From Betaproteobacteria bacterium TMED41 (lineage in GTDB: Bacteria; Pseudomonadota; Gammaproteobacteria; Burkholderiales; Burkholderiaceae_A): 10,431 bases of DNA. The notes under the pieces were generated by a model. It saw nothing but the letters and a program-made list of their open reading frames with translations, was not told the DNA's origin and did no database searches. Location: positions 7,611 through 18,041 of the forward strand of contig NHCU01000049.1 of NCBI GenBank assembly GCA_002167365.1, read 5' to 3'. Each line of letters begins with the position of its first letter. Positions within the stretch are counted from its first letter, which is position 1. The position numbers were made by a program, and so were the translations under genes. Positions 5,632 to 10,431 of this stretch are shown in pieces.

Positions 5632-6168
5632 ATGTCAAGATTTCAAGTTCAATTTCGAGAAAAAGCAATACCGGAGTTAACTAAAAAATTTAGTTTTAAT
5701 TCGTACATGGAGGTTCCAAGAATTTCTAAAATTACACTTAACATGGGATTGGGAGAAGCTGTAAATGATAAGAAAGTTATTGAAACAGCTTTGGATGATT
5801 TAACCAGAATAGCCGGACAAAAACCGGTTGTAACTAAAGCTAGAAAAGCAATAGCAGGTTTTAAGTTAAGGGAGGGTGTTCCGTTAGGTGTAATGGTAAC
5901 TTTGAGAGGTTCTAGGATGTACGAATTTCTCGATAGATTAATAACAGTCGCATTACCTAGAGTGCGAGACTTTAGAGGTATTTCTGGTAAATCATTTGAT
6001 GGCAGGGGTAATTTTAGTTTCGGTATTCGCGAACAAATTATTTTTCCTGAAATTGAGTATGACAAAATTGACAAAATTCGCGGTTTAGATATTTGCCTCA
6101 CCACGACCGCAAAAAATGATGAGGAAGCTCGAGCTTTATTGGATTTCTACAGGTTTCCTTTTCGTTGA
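5632..6168 (+). CDS. rplE: 50S ribosomal protein L5
   Basis: L5 binds 5S rRNA with L18 and helps build the central protuberance, contacting the P-site tRNA and S13. The 178 residues (179 in E. coli) carry YMEVPRISKITLNMGLGEAV, AGQKPVVTKARKAIAGFKLR, the VALPRVRDFRGISGKSFDGR segment and REQIIFPEIEYDKIDKIRGL, ending FYRFPFR. AGGA at 5619-5622 lies 9 nt before the ATG. In E. coli the S8 repressor binds the spc mRNA around the start of rplE; I looked for a comparable helix at this junction and did not see a convincing one. rpsN follows after 24 nt. Confidence 0.98.
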   Translation: MSRFQVQFREKAIPELTKKFSFNSYMEVPRISKITLNMGLGEAVNDKKVIETALDDLTRIAGQKPVVTKARKAIAGFKLREGVPLGVMVTLRGSRMYEFLDRLITVALPRVRDFRGISGKSFDGRGNFSFGIREQIIFPEIEYDKIDKIRGLDICLTTTAKNDEEARALLDFYRFPFR

Positions 6169-6192
6169 TCAACAAAAAAAACAGGATATTAA

Positions 6193-6498
6193 ATGGCCAA
6201 ATTGTCTTTAATTAATAGAGAAAAAAAACGACAGAATTTAGTCGCAAAATATGCAAAAAAGCGGGCTGAGTTACAAGAAATTATTAGGAATCAGTCCTTA
6301 GAGGAAGAGGTTAGGTATGAAGCAAGGCTTGTCCTACAAAGCTTGCCCAGGAATTCGAGTCCTACAAGATTAAGAAGTAGATGTGAATTAACTGGAAGAC
6401 CCAGGGGTACTTATAAAATATTTGGGCTCGGCCGGATGAAAATACGTGAAATTGCTTTTAGAGGCGAAATACCTGGTCTAACTAAGGCCAGTTGGTAA
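6193..6498 (+). CDS. rpsN: 30S ribosomal protein S14, zinc-free long form
   Basis: S14 is a late-binding protein of the small-subunit head near S19 and S3. The 101 residues equal the long, zinc-independent form: the C-terminal signature RSRCELTGRPRGTYKIFGLG (61-80) has one Cys rather than the paired CxxC motifs of the short zinc form. It starts AKLSLINREKKRQNLVAKYA and ends GEIPGLTKASW. AGGA at 6183-6186 lies 6 nt before the ATG. Position between rplE and rpsH is standard for the spc operon. No sign of a second zinc-dependent copy in the window. Confidence 0.98.
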   Translation: MAKLSLINREKKRQNLVAKYAKKRAELQEIIRNQSLEEEVRYEARLVLQSLPRNSSPTRLRSRCELTGRPRGTYKIFGLGRMKIREIAFRGEIPGLTKASW

Positions 6499-6520
6499 AA
6501 GACACTCGAGGATATTAATA

Positions 6521-6916
6521 ATGAGTATGAGCGATCCAATAGCTGACATGTTTACTCGAATACGTAACGCTCAGGCTGTTACACAAACGCTAGTCACAAT
6601 TCCCTCCTCCAAACTAAAGGTTGCAATAGCTAGATTGCTGCAACAAGAGGGCTATATTGAAGGATATAGAGTTATTGAAAACGGAATTAAGGTTAATCTT
6701 GAAATTGACCTTAAGTATTATGCTGGTCAGCCCGTTATTGAAAAAATAGAGAGGGTTTCAAGACCAGGACTCAGGGTTTATAAAAGAAGAGAAAGTCTAC
6801 CTAAGGTTATGAATGGACTTGGTGTTGCGATTGTCTCAACTTCAAAAGGTTTAATGACGGATAGAAAAGCAAGAGCTGATGGTCTTGGCGGTGAAGTCAT
6901 TGGAATGGTTGCATAG
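6521..6916 (+). CDS. rpsH: 30S ribosomal protein S8
   Basis: S8 is a primary binder of the central domain of 16S rRNA and, in E. coli, the translational repressor of the spc operon. The 131 residues (130 in E. coli) start MSMSDPIADMFTRIRNAQ and end with the RNA-binding signature STSKGLMTDRKAR at 106-118 followed by GEVIGMVA. Two in-frame ATGs occur, at 6521 and 6527; GAGG at 6508-6511 is 9 nt from the first and 15 nt from the second, and the MSM opening matches E. coli S8, so 6521 is preferred. The TAG stop at 6914-6916 overlaps the GGAG that serves rplF. Confidence 0.98.
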   Translation: MSMSDPIADMFTRIRNAQAVTQTLVTIPSSKLKVAIARLLQQEGYIEGYRVIENGIKVNLEIDLKYYAGQPVIEKIERVSRPGLRVYKRRESLPKVMNGLGVAIVSTSKGLMTDRKARADGLGGEVIGMVA

Positions 6917-6919
6917 GAG
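6916..6919 (+). promoter_or_regulatory. Ribosome-binding site deciding the rplF start
   Basis: GGAG overlapping the rpsH stop lies 9 nt before the ATG at 6929. A nearer ATG at 6922 is only 2 nt away and reads MSNV then TAG, so it is not the rplF start. Confidence 0.75.
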
Positions 6920-6928
6920 CAATGTCAA

Positions 6929-7465
6929 ATGTCTAGAATAGCCAAAATGCCAATTTTCATTCCAGATGGTACTTCAGTAAGTAAAAAAGACGGAGTTGTT
7001 ACCATAGAAGGCCCGAAAGGTAGTTTGAGTCAACATATTTCTGAATCTGCTGTTGCATTGGAAGTAAGTGACAAAGAAATTAGAGTAAAAGCTGCTAGTA
7101 ACGAGACTTTTTCAAAAGCTATGAGTGGAACCATCAGGTCTCTTTTGTCCAATATGGTTGAGGGAGTAAATTCTGGGTTTGAAAAAAAATTAACTTTGGT
7201 TGGTGTAGGCTACAGAGCACAAGCAAATGGAGATGTTCTGAATTTATCTTTGGGTTTTTCGCATCCTGTGGATATGAAATTACCTAACGGGATATCTGCT
7301 AAGACTCCCTCGCCTACTGAGATAATTATTTCCGGTATTGACAAACAAAAGGTCGGACAGATTGCTTCTGAAGTAAGAGCTTTTCGTCCACCAGAGCCCT
7401 ATAAAGGAAAAGGGGTAAGGTATGCTGATGAGGTTGTATCTTTGAAAGAGACCAAGAAAAAATAA
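6929..7465 (+). CDS. rplF: 50S ribosomal protein L6
   Basis: L6 lies near the sarcin-ricin loop at the factor-binding site of the large subunit. The 178 residues (177 in E. coli) show the two duplicated L6 folds: the N-terminal half with VVTIEGPKGSLSQHI and FSKAMSGTIRSLLSNMVEGV, and the C-terminal half with LTLVGVGYRAQANGDVLNLS and SHPVDMKLPNGI, ending with the signature PPEPYKGKGVRYADE at 154-168 and a basic KETKKK tail. The start at 6929 is supported by GGAG at 6916-6919 and by the family opening MSRIAKMPI. rplR begins 12 nt downstream. Confidence 0.98.
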   Translation: MSRIAKMPIFIPDGTSVSKKDGVVTIEGPKGSLSQHISESAVALEVSDKEIRVKAASNETFSKAMSGTIRSLLSNMVEGVNSGFEKKLTLVGVGYRAQANGDVLNLSLGFSHPVDMKLPNGISAKTPSPTEIIISGIDKQKVGQIASEVRAFRPPEPYKGKGVRYADEVVSLKETKKK

Positions 7466-7477
7466 TGGAAATCTTTT

Positions 7478-7843
7478 ATGAATAAATTAAACTCTAGGCT
7501 TAGAAGGTCTAAAAGATCCCGATATAAAATAAATGGCTCAGGCCTTCCACGCTTATCCGTTCACAGGACTAATTTGCATATTTATGCTTCAATCTTTGAT
7601 CCAAGTGCTAGTAAGGTTTTGGTGTCTGCTTCCTCATTGGAGTCTGAAGTTAGGAAAGAGCTATCTAAGTCAGCCGGACTTGGCGGGAATGTTGAAGCTG
7701 CCTCAATGATCGGAAAAAGAGTAGCTGAAAAAGCTAAAAAAGCAGGTATAGAAAGTGTTGCATTTGACCGCTCGGGTTTTAGGTACCATGGACGAGTAAA
7801 GGCTCTTGCCGAAGCAGCGAGAGAAAATGGACTAAAGTTTTAA
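7478..7843 (+). CDS. rplR: 50S ribosomal protein L18
   Basis: L18 binds 5S rRNA together with L5 and mediates its attachment to 23S rRNA in the central protuberance. The 121 residues (117 in E. coli) start with a basic arm, NKLNSRLRRSKRSRYKI, followed by GLPRLSVHRTNLHIYASIFD, a helical middle with AASMIGKRVAEKAKKAGIES, and the signature VAFDRSGFRYHGRVKALAEA ending ARENGLKF. The upstream ribosome-binding sequence is weak (TGGA at 7466-7469, 8 nt from the ATG), so translation is probably coupled to rplF. Confidence 0.98.
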   Translation: MNKLNSRLRRSKRSRYKINGSGLPRLSVHRTNLHIYASIFDPSASKVLVSASSLESEVRKELSKSAGLGGNVEAASMIGKRVAEKAKKAGIESVAFDRSGFRYHGRVKALAEAARENGLKF

Positions 7844-7869
7844 TATGTTGATCTTTTGGAGAATTTTAA

Positions 7870-8388
7870 ATGGCTAAACTGCAGGCTAAAGTTAACACGG
7901 AAGATCGTGATGATGGTTTAAGGGAAAAAATGATAGCCGTCAATAGAGTTACCAAAGTTGTAAAAGGTGGAAGAATATTAGGCTTTGCTGCACTTACCGT
8001 TGTGGGTGATGGTGATGGCAAAGTTGGAATGGGAAAGGGTAAATCCAGAGAAGTACCGGTTGCTGTTCAAAAAGCAATGGACGAAGCTAGGCGTAAAATG
8101 ATAAACGTGCGGATGAGAGGAGGGAGTTTTTACCATAGTGTCATTGGAAAGCATGGTGCTTCTTCAGTATACATTTCACCTGCAGAAAAAGGCACAGGCA
8201 TTATTGCCGGTGGTCCAATGAGAGCGATATTTGAAGTTATGGGTGTTTCTGACGTTGTCGCTAAAAGTTTTGGTTCTACAAATCCTTATAATCTTGTTCG
8301 TGCAACTTTGAATGGTTTGGAAAACATGTACTCTCCTTCAGAAATTGCCAACAAAAGGGGTTTATCTGTTGATGAAATTTTTTCCTGA
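7870..8388 (+). CDS. rpsE: 30S ribosomal protein S5
   Basis: S5 lines the mRNA entry channel with S3 and S4 and influences decoding accuracy. The 172 residues (167 in E. coli) have the dsRBD-like N-terminal domain with EKMIAVNRVTKVVKGGRILG, the loop where E. coli spectinomycin-resistance changes map (VTK here instead of VSK), GDGDGKVGMGKGKSREVPVA, and the C-terminal domain with GKHGASSVYISPAEKGTGII, AGGPMRAIFEVMGV and FGSTNPYNLVRATLNGLENM. Ser-to-Thr at the loop is, as far as I recall, normal in betaproteobacteria. GGAG at 7858-7861 lies 8 nt before the ATG. rpmD follows after 24 nt. Confidence 0.98.
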   Translation: MAKLQAKVNTEDRDDGLREKMIAVNRVTKVVKGGRILGFAALTVVGDGDGKVGMGKGKSREVPVAVQKAMDEARRKMINVRMRGGSFYHSVIGKHGASSVYISPAEKGTGIIAGGPMRAIFEVMGVSDVVAKSFGSTNPYNLVRATLNGLENMYSPSEIANKRGLSVDEIFS

Positions 8389-8394
8389 GTGCTT

Positions 8395-8400
8395 AAGGAG
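8395..8400 (+). promoter_or_regulatory. Ribosome-binding site for rpmD, long spacing
   Basis: AAGGAG, the strongest Shine-Dalgarno match in this part of the window, is separated from the rpmD ATG at 8413 by 12 nt of A/T-only sequence. A TAA codon immediately before that ATG closes the frame, so no earlier start is possible and the long spacer is real. Confidence 0.75.
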
Positions 8401-8412
8401 TTTAAAAAATAA

Positions 8413-8592
8413 ATGAATAGTAAAACACTCACAGTAAAACTTATTAGAAGTCCAATAGGACAAAAGTCAACTCATAGAGCTACGGTTAGAGGTTTGGGTT
8501 TGAGAAAAGTTAATTCCACGCGTTCACTTGAAGACACTGCGGCTGTTAGAGGGATGATTAATAAAGTTTCTTACATGGTAGAAATTGTTTAG
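8413..8592 (+). CDS. rpmD: 50S ribosomal protein L30
   Basis: L30 is a small peripheral large-subunit protein. Translating from the ATG at 8413 gives 59 residues ending at TAG, exactly the E. coli length. The sequence reads MNSKTLTVKLIRSPIGQKST, HRATVRGLGLRKVNSTRSLE and DTAAVRGMINKVSYMVEIV; the HRATVRGLGLR and DTAAVRGMINKVSY blocks are hallmark L30 segments and resemble betaproteobacterial versions. It sits in the expected place between rpsE and rplO, with AAGGAG at 8395-8400 upstream. The gene is short enough to be missed by length-filtered gene calling. rplO starts 10 nt after the stop. Confidence 0.97.
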   Translation: MNSKTLTVKLIRSPIGQKSTHRATVRGLGLRKVNSTRSLEDTAAVRGMINKVSYMVEIV

Positions 8593-8596
8593 AGAG
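8592..8596 (+). promoter_or_regulatory. Ribosome-binding site deciding the rplO start
   Basis: GAGAG overlapping the rpmD stop lies 6 nt before the ATG at 8603. An in-frame TTG at 8585 lies inside rpmD, lacks a comparable signal, and would add six residues not expected in L15. Confidence 0.65.
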
Positions 8597-8602
8597 TCTC
8601 TT

Positions 8603-9103
8603 ATGGAAAATCAAAAAATTTACCTTAACAAAATATCTTTTGCTTCAAACAGTAAGAAAGCAAAAAAAAGAGTTGGTAGAGGGATCGGTTCTGGTTTTGG
8701 TAAAACCTCTGGAAGAGGTCACAAAGGCCAAAAATCTCGCTCTGGTGGTTTTCACAAAATTGGATTTGAGGGTGGGCAGATGCCTCTTCACAGAAGACTT
8801 CCCAAAAGAGGTTTCACAGCTCCTTTCGGAAAATATACTGCTCAAGTTCGTTTATCAGAAATTGATAAGCTTGAATTAGATGGAGAAGAAAATATAACTC
8901 CTGCCCTACTTAAGAAGTTAGGTTTGGTGAGTTTATTAACCCGTAGGGTAAAAGTGTTTCTATCCGGCACCATAACTAAGCCTGCTAATTTAGAGGGAAT
9001 AGCTGTAACTCCTAAGGTCAAAGAAGCTATTGAAGCTGTTGGTGGTTCAGTTAAGATTCTTATTCATGATGATGAAGAAAAAAAACAGGGCACTAAGAAA
9101 TAA
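8603..9103 (+). CDS. rplO: 50S ribosomal protein L15 with charged C-terminal extension
   Basis: L15 is a late-assembly large-subunit protein that reaches from the surface deep into 23S rRNA. From the ATG at 8603 it has 166 residues (144 in E. coli). The extended glycine-rich arm is typical: KKRVGRGIGSGFGKTSGRGH, KGQKSRSGGFHKIGFEGGQM and PLHRRLPKRGFTAPFG (about 21-74). The globular C-terminal part ends with VKEAIEAVGGSV, after which about 16 further residues (KILIHDDEEKKQGTKK) extend past the usual family end. The N-terminus is also about five residues longer. The ATG is favoured over a TTG at 8585 by GAGAG at 8592-8596. secY begins 2 nt after the stop. Confidence 0.97.
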   Translation: MENQKIYLNKISFASNSKKAKKRVGRGIGSGFGKTSGRGHKGQKSRSGGFHKIGFEGGQMPLHRRLPKRGFTAPFGKYTAQVRLSEIDKLELDGEENITPALLKKLGLVSLLTRRVKVFLSGTITKPANLEGIAVTPKVKEAIEAVGGSVKILIHDDEEKKQGTKK

Positions 9104-9105
9104 CG

Positions 9106-10431
9106 ATGAAACCATCAACTGACCGTTTTGCCGATTTAAGGAAAAGAATTCTTTTTCTCATCTTAGCCTTGTTGGTGTATCGATTAGGTGCGCACATTCC
9201 TGTACCGGGCATAGATCCCAGTCAACTCGCATCATTGTTCAAAACTCAAGAAGGTGGAATTCTTGGTTTATTTAACATGTTTTCCGGTGGTGCTTTATCT
9301 AGATTTACAATTTTCGCTCTCGGCATCATGCCCTACATTTCAGCTTCAATCATTATGCAACTAATGACTGCTGTTTCTCCTACATTAGAAGCTTTGAAAA
9401 AGGATGGAGAGGCTGGGAGAAGAAAAATAACACAATATACCCGAGTTGGAACACTAGGGTTAGCAATTGTCCAAGCAATTGGCATTTCTGTTGCTTTAGA
9501 AGCCCAACCCAATTTAGTTATCGATCCAGGCTTAATGTTTCGTTTCACCACTATAGTTACTTTGGTGACCGGCACAATGTTTTTGATGTGGTTAGGAGAG
9601 CAAATAACTGAGAGAGGTCTCGGAAATGGTATTTCTTTAATTATTTTTGCAGGCATTGCGGCTGGTTTGCCAGGTTCAATTGGCGGGCTTTTTGAGCTCG
9701 TAAGAACTGGGTCGATGGTCCCTTTAATGGCTTTATTTATTGTCGCAATGGTTGTTGCTGTAACAGCTCTTGTTTGTTTTGTGGAGCGAGGACAAAGAAA
9801 AATTACGGTCAATTACGCAAAGCGCCAAGTCGGTAATAAACTTTATGCTGGTCAGACTTCGCATTTACCCCTAAAATTGAATATGGCCGGGGTAATTCCT
9901 CCTATTTTTGCCTCAAGTATAATTTTGTTTCCTGCGACTCTAGCATCTTGGTTTGGTTCAAGTAACCCAAACCTTGATACTTTTTCAGTTCAAAATCTTT
10001 TCTCAGATTTTGCCGCATCATTATCGCCTGGTCAACCTTTGTACATTGGGTTTTATGCTGCGGCTATAATTTTCTTTTGTTTTTTCTACACTGCTCTAGT
10101 TTTCAATAGCAAAGAGACCGCAGATAATCTCAAAAAAAGTGGTGCCTTTGTTCCGGGGATAAGACCCGGAGATCAAACATCAAAGTACATTGATCGAATA
10201 TTGATGCGATTGACACTTATTGGAGCCATTTATATTACTGGTGTATGTTTGTTGCCTGAATTTTTAGTTTATGGTTACAACGTGCCGTTTTATTTTGGCG
10301 GGACATCATTGTTAATTATAGTTGTTGTTACAATGGATTTTATGGCTCAACTTCAGTCTTACATAATGTCACAGCAGTACGACAGTTTGTTAAAAAAATC
10401 AAGTTTTCGCCCCGGTGGGGCCACTGAGGTA
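9106..10431 (+). CDS. secY: Preprotein translocase subunit SecY, 3' end outside window
   Basis: SecY is the membrane channel of the SecYEG translocon, used for export and membrane insertion of proteins. The frame stays open for 442 codons to the window edge; E. coli SecY has 443, so probably only a few codons are missing. Ten hydrophobic segments are expected and visible: segment 1 is about 15-30 (ILFLILALLVYRLGAH), followed by PVPGID. The plug region FSGGALSRFTIFALGIMPYI is at 59-78, QYTRVGTLGLAIVQ is segment 3, and GTMFLMWLGEQITERGLGNG is at 156-175. The C4 loop has ERGQRKITVNYAKRQVG; the C5 loop has VPGIRPGDQTSKYID with Arg353 equivalent to E. coli Arg357, needed for SecA-driven export. 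The ATG lies 2 nt after rplO, implying coupling, with no clear Shine-Dalgarno sequence. It looks betaproteobacterial. Confidence 0.98.
   Translation, partial: MKPSTDRFADLRKRILFLILALLVYRLGAHIPVPGIDPSQLASLFKTQEGGILGLFNMFSGGALSRFTIFALGIMPYISASIIMQLMTAVSPTLEALKKDGEAGRRKITQYTRVGTLGLAIVQAIGISVALEAQPNLVIDPGLMFRFTTIVTLVTGTMFLMWLGEQITERGLGNGISLIIFAGIAAGLPGSIGGLFELVRTGSMVPLMALFIVAMVVAVTALVCFVERGQRKITVNYAKRQVGNKLYAGQTSHLPLKLNMAGVIPPIFASSIILFPATLASWFGSSNPNLDTFSVQNLFSDFAASLSPGQPLYIGFYAAAIIFFCFFYTALVFNSKETADNLKKSGAFVPGIRPGDQTSKYIDRILMRLTLIGAIYITGVCLLPEFLVYGYNVPFYFGGTSLLIIVVVTMDFMAQLQSYIMSQQYDSLLKKSSFRPGGATEV

Noticed and set aside
5600..5680. S8 repressor-binding helix at the rplX-rplE junction, as in E. 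coli
   Set aside because: I found only direct repeats of TTCAAG and no convincing stem; a structure search with the 16S S8 site as a model would be needed to claim it.
6068..6095. TTGACA with weak downstream TATTTG inside rplE
   Set aside because: The -10 match is only three of six positions and the TTGACA encodes part of the conserved EYDKIDKI segment; similar chance hits occur in rplD and rplF.
5649..6104. 151-codon open frame on the - strand
   Set aside because: Fully antisense to rplE with no independent evidence of coding.
7845..7877. Mini open frames across junctions (MLIFWRILNG before rpsE; MEIFYE at 7465-7485 before rplR; MSNV at 6922 before rplF)
   Set aside because: They lack properly spaced ribosome-binding sites, are very short, and are expected by chance in AT-rich spacers.
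9333..9812. 159-codon open frame on the - strand
   Set aside because: It lies entirely within secY, which has clear family signatures on the + strand; the antisense frame has no recognisable domain or ribosome-binding site and is a shadow.
1..10431. A novel defence, mobile or biosynthetic system in the window
   Set aside because: Every substantial stretch is explained by conserved S10/spc genes in canonical order; there is no gap large enough to hold another gene.

Overview
The window is a continuous stretch of the bacterial ribosomal-protein supercluster, all on the + strand. It runs from the end of the S10 operon (rplC fragment, rplD, rplW, rplB, rpsS, rplV, rpsC, rplP, rpmC, rpsQ) through the spc operon (rplN, rplX, rplE, rpsN, rpsH, rplF, rplR, rpsE, rpmD, rplO, secY). 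All 21 genes are in the standard proteobacterial order. I see no mobile element, RNA gene, CRISPR array, defence gene or foreign insertion.

Organism: the protein signatures look betaproteobacterial, Burkholderiales-like. Examples recalled from known families are MIQMQSRL at the start of L14, the NARGGNRAQKDR and SPEENF stretches of L4, the RAKGRGDRIEK end of L22, and the QLMTAVSPTLEALKKDGEAG and MSQQYDSLLKK segments of SecY. The DNA is clearly AT-rich, unlike most Burkholderiales, which suggests a streamlined or host-restricted lineage. S14 is the long zinc-free type. The standard bacterial code applies: TGG encodes Trp, and TAA, TAG and TGA all end genes.

Layout: bases 1-4786 hold the S10 part, tightly packed with overlaps at rplD/rplW (4 nt) and rplW/rplB (1 nt). 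The only gap above 100 nt is 4787-4919, between rpsQ and rplN. It contains a TTGACA/TAACAT promoter-like pair and a small hairpin followed by seven T, and it matches the S10/spc operon boundary known from E. coli. Bases 4920-10431 hold the spc part, ending inside secY a few codons before its expected stop. The 59-codon rpmD (8413-8592) is easily missed because it is so short.

Function: the genes make most of the early-assembling and tunnel or peptidyl-transferase-region proteins of the large subunit (L3, L4, L23, L2, L22, L16, L29, L14, L24, L5, L6, L18, L30, L15), the small-subunit proteins S19, S3, S17, S14, S8 and S5, and the SecY translocon channel that docks on the L23/L29/L24 tunnel exit.

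The window is mostly ordinary core genome. The points worth a second look are a long lysine-rich C-terminal tail on S3 with an internal 12-bp tandem repeat, the promoter-plus-hairpin in the rpsQ-rplN gap, an unexpectedly high share of TAG stops (8 of 20) for such highly expressed genes, and small charged extensions on S17, L29 and L15. I did not find a previously undescribed system.
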